Below, in pieces: positions 1 to 8,151 of a stretch of DNA of 64,000 bases. This DNA is from Geodermatophilus sp. DSM 45219 (GTDB lineage: Bacteria > Actinomycetota > Actinomycetes > Mycobacteriales > Geodermatophilaceae): NCBI RefSeq assembly GCF_900104025.1, contig NZ_FNIQ01000005.1, positions 248,001 to 312,000 of the forward strand. Direction: 5' to 3'. The translations under genes and the position numbers were made by a program. The notes beneath the pieces are model-generated. The model was not told the origin of the DNA. It did no database searches and saw only the letters and a list, made by a program, of their open reading frames with translations. Each line of letters starts with the position of its first letter. Position 1 is the first letter of the stretch.

Positions 1-475
1 CGGTGGCGTCGCCCCCGGCGGCCGCGACCGCCCGCTCCCCCGCCGCCTTGGTCCGCCCGTAGACCGAGCGCGGCGCCACGGGGGCGTCGACCGGGTAGGG
101 CTCGGTGGCCGTGCCGTCGAAGACGTAGTCGGTGGAGACGTGCACCAGCCGCCCGTGCCCGGCGAGCTCCTCGGCCAGCCACCCCGGCGCCGACCCGTTG
201 ACCAGCAGCGCCGTGGCCTCGTCGGTCTCCGCGGCGTCCACGGCGGTGTAGGCGGCGGCGTTGAGCACGACGGGACGCCGTCCCTGCCGGCGGGCGCCGG
301 CCAGCCAGTCGCGGACGACGTCGCGCACCCGGCCCTCGTCGGTCAGGTCGAGCTCCGCGCGCCCGAGCGCGGTCACGTCGTCGCCCGCCCGGCCGGCCAG
401 CACCGCGAGCAGGTCCCCGCCGAGCTGTCCCCTCGCGCCGGTGACCAGCCAGGTGGTGGCCGCGGTCACGCTCAC
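1..475 (-). CDS. rmlD: dTDP-4-dehydrorhamnose reductase (partial, 3' end outside window)
   Basis: Last step of dTDP-L-rhamnose synthesis, an NADPH-dependent reduction of dTDP-4-keto-rhamnose in the cytoplasm. The 158 residues present begin VSVTAATTWLVTGARGQLGG, a Rossmann nucleotide-binding loop, followed by NAAAYTAVDAAE, STDYVFDG and the catalytic YGRTK (YxxxK), the expected RmlD order. The C-terminal half lies beyond the left edge. The GTG start at 475 overlaps the rmlB stop by four bases (GTGA), so the two genes are translationally coupled in an rmlB-rmlD operon. Rhamnose is needed for the peptidoglycan-arabinogalactan linker in mycolata and for other wall glycans in actinobacteria, which fits the neighbouring envelope genes. 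Confidence 0.93.
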   Translation of the reverse strand, partial: MSVTAATTWLVTGARGQLGGDLLAVLAGRAGDDVTALGRAELDLTDEGRVRDVVRDWLAGARRQGRRPVVLNAAAYTAVDAAETDEATALLVNGSAPGWLAEELAGHGRLVHVSTDYVFDGTATEPYPVDAPVAPRSVYGRTKAAGERAVAAAGGDAT

Positions 476-1467
476 GCCCGGGCGGTGGCCGCCGCGGCCT
501 TGAGCGGCTCCCACCAGGGCCGGTTGTCCCGGTACCACTGGACGGTGAGCGCGAGGCCGTCCTCGAAGGTCGTCCGCGGTGCGTAGCCGAGCTCGGCAGT
601 CTTGGAGTAGTCGACCGAGTAGCGCAGGTCGTGGCCGCCGCCGCGCGGGTCGACGATGTTCTCCACGAAGCCCCAGTCGCGGCCGGTGGCCTCGAGCAGC
701 TTCTCGGTGAGCTCCCGGTTGGACAGCTCGCGGCCGCCGCCGATGTTGTAGAACTCGCCCGGCCGGCCCTTCTCGACGACGAGCTGGATGCCGCGGCAGT
801 GGTCGTCGACGAACAGCCAGTCGCGCACGTTCGCGCCCTCGCCGTAGAGCGGCACCCGCTGCCCGTCGAGCAGGTTGGTGACGAACAGCGGGATGACCTT
901 CTCGGGGAAGTGGTACGGCCCGTAGTTGTTGCTGCAGCGGGTGACCGAGATGTCCAGCCCGTAGGTCTTGGCGTAGGCCCGCGCGATGAGGTCGCTGCCG
1001 GCCTTGGCCGCCGAGTAGGGCGAGTTCGGCTCGAGGAGGTGGTCCTCGGTCCACGAGCCCTCGTCGATGGAGCCGTACACCTCGTCGGTGGAGACGTGCA
1101 GCACCCGGCCGACGCCGTGCCGCAGCGAGGCCTCGAACACCTGCTGGGCGCCGAGCACGTTGGTCAGCACGAAGTCCGCGGCGCCGTGGATGGAGCGGTC
1201 GACGTGCGACTCGGCGGCGAAGTTGACGACCACGTCGTGGCCGGGCAGCGCGGCGTCCAGGTCGTCCCGGCTGCAGATGTCGCCCTGGACGAAGCGGTAG
1301 CGCGGCGAGTCGGCCACCGGCGCCAGGTTGGCGGGGTTGCCGGCGTAGGTCAGCTTGTCGAAGACGGTCACCTCGGCGTCCTCGAAGCCGGGGTAACCGC
1401 CGGTCAGCATGGTCCGGACGTAGTGCGAGCCGATGAAGCCCGCTCCCCCGGTGACGAGCACGCGCAT
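472..1467 (-). CDS. rmlB: dTDP-glucose 4,6-dehydratase
   Basis: Converts dTDP-glucose to dTDP-4-keto-6-deoxyglucose using bound NAD. The protein has 331 residues, normal for RmlB. It opens MRVLVTGGAGFIGSHYVR (Rossmann GGAGFIG), then shows HVSTDEVYGSI and the catalytic Tyr/Lys in SPYSAAKAGSD, with SNNYGPYHFPEK and the substrate-binding RDWLFVDDHCRG downstream. The frame is open further upstream, but the ATG at 1467 is chosen because the family starts there and GAGGA precedes it by about 6 bases. It is first in an rmlB-rmlD operon and divergent from the LCP gene, so both probably share the 348-bp promoter region. Confidence 0.96.
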   Translation of the reverse strand: MRVLVTGGAGFIGSHYVRTMLTGGYPGFEDAEVTVFDKLTYAGNPANLAPVADSPRYRFVQGDICSRDDLDAALPGHDVVVNFAAESHVDRSIHGAADFVLTNVLGAQQVFEASLRHGVGRVLHVSTDEVYGSIDEGSWTEDHLLEPNSPYSAAKAGSDLIARAYAKTYGLDISVTRCSNNYGPYHFPEKVIPLFVTNLLDGQRVPLYGEGANVRDWLFVDDHCRGIQLVVEKGRPGEFYNIGGGRELSNRELTEKLLEATGRDWGFVENIVDPRGGGHDLRYSVDYSKTAELGYAPRTTFEDGLALTVQWYRDNRPWWEPLKAAAATARA

Positions 1468-1815
1468 GGTCCGATCCTCTCGTCCACGGGACACCGGCAG
1501 CATCCTCCCGCGGGGTGAGGCGTGTCGCGGCCGCCCACCCACCCCCGGGTCGCCGGCCGACGTCTCCGCAGGTCAGCGGGGCCATCGGGGCTCGCAGGCC
1601 GGCGGACGCGACCGTCCCGGGGAGGCCACCGCGTCCCGTTCGTCCCACCCGTCCCGTGCGCCCCCGTCGACGGGGCCGGGCCGGTCGGGAGCCACCTACC
1701 ATCGCTGCAGCCTCCGGGCACCGCCCGCCGCCGGACGGCGGCACGTCGAGCGGGCCCGCCGGGTGGACGTGACGCCACCGCCGTCCGCCCGGACGATGCA
1801 GAGGGAAGGACCCAC
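1468..1815. other. divergent intergenic region, rmlB / LCP
   Basis: 348 bases between two divergent start codons with no convincing gene; the open frames here have arginine/proline-rich translations and are shadows. A TACCAT hexamer at 1697-1702 could be a -10 for the LCP gene. A purine-rich ribosome binding site, GAGGGAAGGA, lies at 1801-1810. No clear -35 is visible. Confidence 0.4.
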
Positions 1816-3369
1816 GTGAGCTCGAAGAACCCCGGACCGCCCGCCGACCGGCCCCTGCCGGCCCGGCTGGACCCGCGGGCGGGGCGCCCCGGGTCCTCGC
1901 GTGCCGCGTCCCGGGCCGAGGCGGTCGACGCTCCCGAGGCCGAGGGCCGCGGCCGGCAGCGCCACACCGGCCGTGCGGCGCGCGCGGCCCGGGTGGTCGC
2001 CGGTGTGCTGTCCGTCGTCCTGCTCGCCGGGTCGGGCTGGGGCTGGTACCTCGGCCAGGTCGCCGAGGCCACGGTCAACCGCACCAACGCCATCCCCGAC
2101 TCCGGCAACGAGGGCAACGGCGGCGCGGCGGCGATGAACCTGCTGCTGGTCGGCAACGACAGCCGCGCCGCGCTGTCGGACGACCAGCTGGCGGAGCTGA
2201 ACGCCGGCGCCGACTCGGGCACCAACACCGACACCATGATCCTGGTGCACCTGCCCGCCGACGGGTCGCGGGCCTCCTTCGTCTCCTTCCCCCGCGACTC
2301 CTACGTGCAGATCCCCGGCTACGGCTGGGACAAGCTCAACGCCGCCTACGCCTACGGGTACGCCGACACCCCGGACGACGCCGCCGAGGCCGACCGGCGG
2401 GCCGGCGGCGCCCAGCTGCTCGTGCAGACCATCAGCGGGATGACCGGGCTGCAGATCGACCACTACGCCGAGGTCGACCTGCTCGGCTTCTTCAACCTCA
2501 GCTCCGTCGTCGGCGGCGTCGAGGTCAACCTCTGCGAGCCGGTCGACGACTCCCAGTGGTCAGGGGCGGTCTTCCCCGCCGGCGTCCAGACCATCAGCGG
2601 GGCCGACGCGCTGGAGTTCGTCCGCCAGCGCCACGGGCTGCCGCGCGGCGACTTCGACCGGATCGTCCGCCAGCAGGTCTTCATCGCCGGCGTGCTGCGC
2701 AAGATGCTCTCCGACGACGTGCTGCTGGACCTCGGCAAGCAGCGCGAGCTGGTCGAGGCCGCCTCGCAGTCGCTCACCATCGACCAGGGTCTGGACCTGT
2801 TCGACCTGTCCGAGCAGATGCAGTCGGTGACCGCCGGGAGCATCGAGTTCCAGACCATCCCCTACGTCGGGGACGACGAGGACGACCAGGGCCGCTACAT
2901 CCTCCGGCTGGAGGACGAGGACGTCCTGCACGACTTCTTCGCCGAGCTCTCCGCCGAGCCCGAGGCACCCGCGGTGGAGACGCCGGCCGCGCCCGAGACG
3001 GTCGCCCCCTCGGCGGTCACGGTCGACGTCTACAACGGCTCCGGGACCCCCGGGCTGGCCGCCCAGGCCGCCACCGCGCTGGAGGCCGGCGGGTTCACCG
3101 TCGGCTCCACCGGCAACGCCGACTCCACCGACTACGCGCAGACCGTCGTCCGGCACGCCGCCGGTGACGAGGCGGCGGCCGCGACGCTGGCGGCGGCCGT
3201 CCCCGGCGCCGTCGTCGAGGTCGGCGAGGACGCCACGTCCGGCACCGTGCAGCTGGTCCTCGGGTCGGACTTCAACGGGGTCGGCCAGGCCGTCACCCCG
3301 GCGGCCCCGAGCGCGCCGGTCGAGGGCGAGGACGCCCGCACCGCGGCCGACACGACCTGCATCTACTGA
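1816..3369 (+). CDS. LytR-CpsA-Psr (LCP) family wall-polymer ligase with LytR_C domain
   Basis: LCP proteins transfer polyprenyl-phosphate-linked glycans to peptidoglycan on the outer face of the membrane (arabinogalactan in mycobacteria, teichoic acids in Firmicutes). The GTG at 1816 is chosen because GAGGGAAGGA sits just before it; the product has 517 residues. There is a basic cytoplasmic tail (about 1-58), one membrane helix (about 59-80), then the LCP domain (about 108-260) with LLLVGNDSR and VSFPRDSYV carrying the conserved Asp and Arg residues that bind pyrophosphate and metal. A C-terminal LytR_C domain begins near VTVDVYNGSGTPGLA. A strong terminator follows. Divergent rhamnose genes fit a wall-glycan role. 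The glycan substrate cannot be read from sequence. Confidence 0.92.
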   Translation: MSSKNPGPPADRPLPARLDPRAGRPGSSRAASRAEAVDAPEAEGRGRQRHTGRAARAARVVAGVLSVVLLAGSGWGWYLGQVAEATVNRTNAIPDSGNEGNGGAAAMNLLLVGNDSRAALSDDQLAELNAGADSGTNTDTMILVHLPADGSRASFVSFPRDSYVQIPGYGWDKLNAAYAYGYADTPDDAAEADRRAGGAQLLVQTISGMTGLQIDHYAEVDLLGFFNLSSVVGGVEVNLCEPVDDSQWSGAVFPAGVQTISGADALEFVRQRHGLPRGDFDRIVRQQVFIAGVLRKMLSDDVLLDLGKQRELVEAASQSLTIDQGLDLFDLSEQMQSVTAGSIEFQTIPYVGDDEDDQGRYILRLEDEDVLHDFFAELSAEPEAPAVETPAAPETVAPSAVTVDVYNGSGTPGLAAQAATALEAGGFTVGSTGNADSTDYAQTVVRHAAGDEAAAATLAAAVPGAVVEVGEDATSGTVQLVLGSDFNGVGQAVTPAAPSAPVEGEDARTAADTTCIY

Positions 3370-3377
3370 CCCACCCC

Positions 3378-3423
3378 GACGCGGAGGGCCACCCCGGGAC
3401 ACCCCGGGGTGGCCCTCCGCGTC
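3378..3423 (+). terminator. strong hairpin terminator after LCP gene
   Basis: Perfect 21-bp inverted repeat: left arm 3378-3398, right arm 3403-3423, loop ACAC. It begins 8 bases after the LCP stop codon. There is no obvious U-tract, as is usual in actinobacteria. Confidence 0.85.
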
Positions 3424-3513
3424 GTTCGTCCGGGGCCCGTGTGACGAGCGGGGCGGAACGGGCTGGAGTGCGCGACACCATCGTGCACCATCGGTCTCCC
3501 ACCGTTCCTGTTT

Positions 3514-3523
3514 CGTTACAGTT
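3514..3523 (+). promoter_or_regulatory. CGTTACAGTT motif upstream of acyltransferase
   Basis: AT-rich 10-mer in an otherwise GC-rich spacer, 190 bases before the acyltransferase start. The identical word occurs on the minus strand at 13998-13989, upstream of the YfhO-like operon. It may be part of a regulator site or promoter; the regulator is unknown. Confidence 0.35.
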
Positions 3524-3712
3524 CGACTGAACAGCAGCTCAGGCGGGTGCACCTCGACTCCAGCACTGAGCGACTCCTGCCCGGCGCGGGCGCGGACGGC
3601 CACAGCCCGTCCCACCGGTCCCGGCAGCGGGAGCGACGGAGTCGGCGGACCGACGACCGGCACGACGAGCAGCTGGGCCGCGCGGCCCGCGTGGACGCGA
3701 GATGGGGGCAGC

Positions 3713-5890
3713 GTGGCGATCGACCACGGCACGACCACGGACCGGCCGGCGGTCGGGGACCGGGCCATCCGGATCCCGGCTCCGCGGGCGGCCCGGCCGG
3801 CCTCGCCGGGGAACCGGTCGACGAGCGTGCGCGTCGAGATCCAGGCGCTGCGCGCCCTCGCCGTCTCCCTGGTGGTCCTGTACCACGTGGTCCCACTCCG
3901 GGTGCCGGGCGGCTACGTCGGCGTGGACGTCTTCTTCGTCGTCTCCGGCTTCCTCATCACCGGCCACCTGCTGCGCGAGGTGGACCGCACGGGGCGGGTC
4001 CGGCTGGCGCGGTTCTGGGCCCGCCGTGCCCGCCGGCTGCTCCCGGCGGCACTGCTGGTGCTGCTGGCCACCGTCGTCGCCACGGCGCTGTGGGTGCCGC
4101 GGTCGTACTGGCAGGGCTGGCTGCGCGAGATCGCCGCCTCCGCGCTGTACCTGGAGAACTGGGTGCTGGCCGGCGACGCGGTCGACTACCTGGCGCACAC
4201 GAACGCCGCCTCGCCCGCGCAGCACTACTGGTCGCTGTCGACGGAGGAGCAGTTCTACCTGCTCTGGCCGCTGCTGATCGTGGCCGCCGCCTGGCTCGCC
4301 GCCCGCCGCGGCTCCTCCCGCCGCGTGGTGGTCGGGGCCCTGCTCACCGTGCTCACCGTCGGGTCGTTCGCCTACGCGCTCTGGGCGACGCACACCTCGC
4401 CGCCGGCCGCCTACTTCACCACCCCGGCCCGCGCCTGGGAGTTCGGCCTGGGCGGCCTGCTCGCGCTGTGGGCGGCCGCTCCCCCGGCGGGCCGGGACCG
4501 GCTGCGCGCGGTCGTCTCGTGGGCCGGCTTCGGCGCGATCGCCGTCGCCGCGTTCGCCTACACCGGCGCCACCCCGTTCCCCGGCACGGCGGCACTGCTG
4601 CCGGTCCTCGGCACGGTCGCGGTCATCTGGGCCGGCGCGCCGCGCGGCGACTGGAGCCCCACCGGGCTCGCCGGCTTCGGCCCCGTCCGGTTCCTCGGCG
4701 ACATCTCCTACTCCGCCTACCTGTGGCACTGGCCGCTGGTGGTCATCCTCCCCTTCGCCCTGGGTCACGACCTCGGGACGACGTCGAAGGCCGGCATCCT
4801 CCTGGTCACCGTCGCCGCCGGCTGGGCGACCAAGGTGTGGGTCGAGGACCCGGTCCGCACCGGCACCCCGCTGGCCCGCCGCGGCTCCGGCACCACCTTC
4901 CTCGCGACCGCGGTCGCCACGGCGCTGGTCGTCGGGGTGTGCGCCGGCGGCTGGTTGTTCGTCAAGGTGCAGGTCGACCAGGCCCGCGCGGCCGCCGCGG
5001 CGTTCGCCGCGGGCGGCGACCCCTGCTTCGGCGCAGGCGCCATGGACCCGGCCCGCGGCTGCGGCGACCCGTTCGCCTGGAGCGACACGGTGGACACCGC
5101 CTTCGCCAAGGCCGACGTGTCCGAGGGCATGTCGTGCCTGCAGGGCGGGCTCAACACCGAGGTGAAGACCTGCCGGTACGGCGCTCCGGACGCCACGGAG
5201 ACGGTCGCGCTGATCGGTGACTCGCACAGCGCGGCCCTGTACGAGGCCCTCCAGCAGGTGGCCGACGACCGCGGCTGGGCCCTGGTGGTGCACGTCAAGG
5301 CCGGCTGCCCGGCGCTGGGCTCGGACCGGATGCTCGGCGTCGACATGCCGCTGGAGGAGCCGGGGTCCTGCGCCACCTGGGGGCGGGACGTGCTGCAGCG
5401 GGTGGCGGAGGACGAGTCGATCACCCGGGTCTTCACCAGCTACCGCTCCGACATCTACAAGTACGTGGACGACGACGGCGTGCTGCGCGACGAGATCCCG
5501 GCCGCGGTGGTGCAGCAGCCGCTGCGCGCGCTCGCCGACGCCGGGAAGCAGGTGCACGTGGTCCGCGCCGCCCCCACCACCAACGGCGTGGCGCCCGCCC
5601 CGGAGCTGGTCACGCTGGAGGTCGGCATGCCCGACTGCATCGCGAACGCGGGCGCGGTCGACGACCCGTGCGCCGGGCCGCGGGACGTGCGGCTGACCCC
5701 CGACCGGATCGCCGACCAGGTCCTCGCCATGGACGACGAGCGGGTCACCGTCCTCGACCTGACCGATGCGTTCTGCGATGAACGCGAGTGCCACGCCCTG
5801 GTCGGCGGCGTGGTGGTCTACGTCGACGGCAGCCACCTCTCAGCCACGTACTCCCGCACCCTCGGCCAGTTCCTGGCCCGGGAGCTGTAG
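3713..5890 (+). CDS. OafA/YrhL-type membrane O-acyltransferase with C-terminal SGNH domain
   Basis: Predicted to acylate a cell-envelope glycan: the membrane domain moves an acyl group across the membrane and the extracytoplasmic SGNH domain transfers it. The product has 725 residues. The N-terminal Acyl_transf_3 domain (about 45-400) opens with VEIQALRALAVSLVVLYH, which has the R and H typical of the family, then GGYVGVDVFFVVSGFLITG and about ten hydrophobic segments. The C-terminal SGNH domain (about 450-725) has the nucleophile in LIGDSHSAALYEA and the D-x-x-H pair in VDGSHLSATY. The GTG at 3713, with GGGGGCA upstream, is the best start; the frame is open further back but the codons there look non-coding. 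It stands alone on + and converges on the seven-gene glycan operon. Confidence 0.9.
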   Translation: MAIDHGTTTDRPAVGDRAIRIPAPRAARPASPGNRSTSVRVEIQALRALAVSLVVLYHVVPLRVPGGYVGVDVFFVVSGFLITGHLLREVDRTGRVRLARFWARRARRLLPAALLVLLATVVATALWVPRSYWQGWLREIAASALYLENWVLAGDAVDYLAHTNAASPAQHYWSLSTEEQFYLLWPLLIVAAAWLAARRGSSRRVVVGALLTVLTVGSFAYALWATHTSPPAAYFTTPARAWEFGLGGLLALWAAAPPAGRDRLRAVVSWAGFGAIAVAAFAYTGATPFPGTAALLPVLGTVAVIWAGAPRGDWSPTGLAGFGPVRFLGDISYSAYLWHWPLVVILPFALGHDLGTTSKAGILLVTVAAGWATKVWVEDPVRTGTPLARRGSGTTFLATAVATALVVGVCAGGWLFVKVQVDQARAAAAAFAAGGDPCFGAGAMDPARGCGDPFAWSDTVDTAFAKADVSEGMSCLQGGLNTEVKTCRYGAPDATETVALIGDSHSAALYEALQQVADDRGWALVVHVKAGCPALGSDRMLGVDMPLEEPGSCATWGRDVLQRVAEDESITRVFTSYRSDIYKYVDDDGVLRDEIPAAVVQQPLRALADAGKQVHVVRAAPTTNGVAPAPELVTLEVGMPDCIANAGAVDDPCAGPRDVRLTPDRIADQVLAMDDERVTVLDLTDAFCDERECHALVGGVVVYVDGSHLSATYSRTLGQFLAREL

Positions 5891-5905
5891 GCGCACCGAC
5901 GCGAC

Positions 5906-5937
5906 GCCGCCCCCGGGCCCAGGGGCACGGGGGCGGC
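5906..5937. terminator. bidirectional terminator between convergent genes
   Basis: Inverted repeat with 10-bp arms (GCCGCCCCCG at 5906-5915 and its complement at 5928-5937, 12-base loop). It lies between the acyltransferase stop (5890) and the stop of the minus-strand SGNH gene (5955). Confidence 0.7.
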
Positions 5938-5954
5938 GCCGTCTCCGGGCGGCG

Positions 5955-6623
5955 TCAGCGCGCGGCGACCTCGAGCACCGTGCTCCGCAGCGCCGAGCCG
6001 ATCACGGCCGCGCCCGCCCCGGTCGGGTGCAGCCCGTCGGTGGACATGCCTGGCGCGAAGCGGTCGCCCTCCCGCACGCCGGCCATCGGGTCGGCGAAGA
6101 CCCACCCCGCCTGCTCGGCCAGGTCGGCCAGCACCTCGTTGGTCGCGACGGCGACCTCGGGCGCCGCGTCCCGCGGCGGGACGGCGGAGACCACCACCTG
6201 CGCCACCCCGACCCGGTCGACCAGGGCGCGGATGTTCGCGGCGGTCTGCTCACCGGAGAGCCCGGCACCGGGGTCGTTCGTGCCGGCGAGGACCACCAGG
6301 ACGTCGGCGTCGACGGGCTCGGCCGCGGCCAGCATGTCCGCCGTCGTCGCGCCGCCGCGGGCCCAGCCGCCGGCGAAGACCACGCCGTCGGTCGCCGCGG
6401 TCGACAGCCAGGAGCCCGCGCCCAGCTCACCGGCCGGGACGTCGCCGTCGGCCTGGGTGATCGAGTCGCCGTAGGCCGCCAGGCGGACCTCCTCCGCCGG
6501 CGGCAGCAGCGGCCCCTGCGACGTCGGCCCGGCGGCCGGGACCACCGCGCCGGGGCCGGCGCCGCAGGCGGTGAGCAGGACCGCCGCCACGGGCAGCGCC
6601 GCGGTGCTCAGATGGCGTCGCAC
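5955..6623 (-). CDS. SGNH/GDSL-family hydrolase lipoprotein
   Basis: Probable exported esterase or acyl hydrolase. From the GTG at 6623 the 222-residue product begins VRRHLSTAALPVAAVLLTAC, a short lipoprotein signal with lipobox LTAC, so it should be lipid-anchored outside the membrane. Mature part: AAYGDSITQADG (block I nucleophile Ser), VLAGTNDPGAG (block III Asn) and TDGLHPTGAGA (block V Asp/His), a complete SGNH set. It starts 5 bases after the nucleotidyltransferase stop and is last in the envelope-glycan operon. A deacylase acting on the glycan acylated by the facing acyltransferase would make sense, but this is inference. Confidence 0.82.
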   Translation of the reverse strand: MRRHLSTAALPVAAVLLTACGAGPGAVVPAAGPTSQGPLLPPAEEVRLAAYGDSITQADGDVPAGELGAGSWLSTAATDGVVFAGGWARGGATTADMLAAAEPVDADVLVVLAGTNDPGAGLSGEQTAANIRALVDRVGVAQVVVSAVPPRDAAPEVAVATNEVLADLAEQAGWVFADPMAGVREGDRFAPGMSTDGLHPTGAGAAVIGSALRSTVLEVAAR

Positions 6624-6628
6624 CGGGC

Positions 6629-7369
6629 TCAGATGGGCCGGCCGGTCGCCTGGTAGGCGGCCAGCTCCTCCGGCGTCCCGAAGCAGTAGAAGTCGCCGCG
6701 GACCAGGCCGACCCGGCGGCCGGAGGAGATGAGCTCGTTGAACACCAGCGACACGTAGTACTCCGGCATCGCCGCGTCGATCTGCCTGGCCATGAGCCGG
6801 TCGGCGGCCTCGAGGAAGACCCGTGCGCTGGTGAAGGAGTACACGCCCATGAGCGCGTCGGAGGAGATCGCCTGCTTCTCCGCCGTCCGGACGACGATGC
6901 CGTCGGGGCCCACCTCGGCGAAGCTGTAGCGCGGCTCGGTGGAGGCGAACGACAGCAGCAGGCCGTCGACGTCCCGGCTCCGCACCGCCTCGTCCAGCAC
7001 CCGGAAGTACTCCGGGGAGTCGAAGGCGATGTCGCAGTCCATGATCACCAGCGGCAGGTCCGGGTCGAGCCGGTCGCGCGCCTCCAGGCAGGTCTCCACC
7101 GCGCCCCGCGTGTCGTGGTCCAGCAGCACGATGTCGGCGCCCGGCTCGGCCTCGAGCACCTGACGGGCCAGCCCGTGCTCGGCGTCGTCGTCCGCGCGGA
7201 CGACCACGACCACCCGCTTGTCCCCCGTCCACGGGGCGAACGAGCGCAGCGCCCGCTGGAACATCGGGGCACCGTCGACCTCGATGAGCGGCTTGGGGGT
7301 GCTGATGCCGACCTTGCGGAACCGCGTCCCGAGCCCGCCCATCGGCATGAGCACCTGCAGGGTGGTCAT
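6629..7369 (-). CDS. sugar-1-phosphate-type nucleotidyltransferase (LicC/RmlA-like fold)
   Basis: Cytoplasmic enzyme expected to make an NDP-activated building block from a phosphorylated sugar, polyol or alcohol. The product has 246 residues. MTTLQVLMPMGGLGTRFRKV carries the signature G-G-x-G-T/S-R loop and STPKPLIEVDGAPM the Lys that contacts the triphosphate; VIMDCDIAFDS gives the metal-binding Asp. The variant MPMGGLGTRF...TPKPLI is typical of capsule-locus enzymes found next to HAD phosphatases and APH-like kinases, as here. The ATG at 7369 overlaps the GT2 stop by one base (TGATG); an in-frame start six codons earlier is less likely. Substrate unknown. Confidence 0.85.
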   Translation of the reverse strand: MTTLQVLMPMGGLGTRFRKVGISTPKPLIEVDGAPMFQRALRSFAPWTGDKRVVVVVRADDDAEHGLARQVLEAEPGADIVLLDHDTRGAVETCLEARDRLDPDLPLVIMDCDIAFDSPEYFRVLDEAVRSRDVDGLLLSFASTEPRYSFAEVGPDGIVVRTAEKQAISSDALMGVYSFTSARVFLEAADRLMARQIDAAMPEYYVSLVFNELISSGRRVGLVRGDFYCFGTPEELAAYQATGRPI

Positions 7370-8151
7370 CACTGCACCTCGTCCCACTCGTAGTCACGGT
7401 CGGGCGCAGGCGCCGAGGTCTGCCGGCCCAGCCGCCAGAGCGCGAGGTTGCGCAGCGCCGTCCGGAAGATGTTCCAGTTCCGCGCGTTCGACACCTGGTC
7501 CTCCTCGCGCCAGGTGATCGGCACGTAGGCGAAGCGCACGCCGCGGTCCACCAGGTGGAGCAGGATCTCGAAGTTGAACGTCAGGTGGTTCGCGAAGCGC
7601 ATGTACGCCGCCGGGTCCAGGTCCCGCAGGGCGAACAGGTTGAGGCCCGAGCCGAGGTCCTGCAGCCGGCGCAGCGTGACCGCGCTGTAGATGCCGTTGA
7701 GCACCCGGTTGCCCCACACCCGCTTGGCGTCGTAGCCGTGCAGCCGGGACCGGCGGCTGAACCGCGAGCCCAGGACCGTCTGAGTCTCCGGGTGCGCCTC
7801 GGCGTGGTCGAGCAGCAGGCCGACCTCGTCGCTCTTGGCCTGGTTGTCCCCGTGCAGGATCACCACGTGGGTGAACCCGGCGGCCCGCGCGTGCTCGAAG
7901 GCGACCTTGTGCGTACCGCCCAGGCTGTTGTTCTGCCGGTTGCGGAACACCTGCAGGTTGGGCAGCCGGCCGGTGCGCTTGTACTCGACGGCCTTCTCGA
8001 GGGTGTCGTCGGTGCTCCGGTTGTCGACCACCCAGATCCGGTCGACGCGGGCGGCCACCTCGTCGGTGATCTCGTCGAGCACCCGGGTGATCTGGGGGGC
8101 GCAGTTGTACGCCGGGATGGCTACCACGACCTTCTGGGGGACCGGCTTCAC
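7369..8151 (-). CDS. family 2 glycosyltransferase
   Basis: GT-A fold transferase, 260 residues. VVVAIPAYNCAPQITRVLDE is the usual GT2 opening, with VVDNRSTDDT, then VVILHGDNQAKSDEV, whose Asp pair stands in for the DxD motif, and ITWREEDQVSN near the end. It lacks C-terminal membrane helices, so it is probably membrane-associated at most, and resembles dolichyl-phosphate mannose synthase/ArnC-type enzymes that charge a polyprenyl phosphate. The start overlaps the upstream stop by four bases (ATGA) and its stop overlaps the next start (TGATG). In the operon it would transfer a sugar that the YfhO/GtrA membrane proteins then use outside. Confidence 0.88.
   Translation of the reverse strand: MKPVPQKVVVAIPAYNCAPQITRVLDEITDEVAARVDRIWVVDNRSTDDTLEKAVEYKRTGRLPNLQVFRNRQNNSLGGTHKVAFEHARAAGFTHVVILHGDNQAKSDEVGLLLDHAEAHPETQTVLGSRFSRRSRLHGYDAKRVWGNRVLNGIYSAVTLRRLQDLGSGLNLFALRDLDPAAYMRFANHLTFNFEILLHLVDRGVRFAYVPITWREEDQVSNARNWNIFRTALRNLALWRLGRQTSAPAPDRDYEWDEVQ

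Larger units (their letters stand above)
3370..3712. other. intergenic region between LCP and acyltransferase genes
   Basis: 343 bases without a gene. It holds the LCP terminator at 3378-3423 and, further on, an unusually AT-rich patch around 3508-3530 containing CGTTACAGTT (3514-3523). That word recurs in the promoter region of the YfhO-like operon. The rest has no recognisable content. Confidence 0.5.
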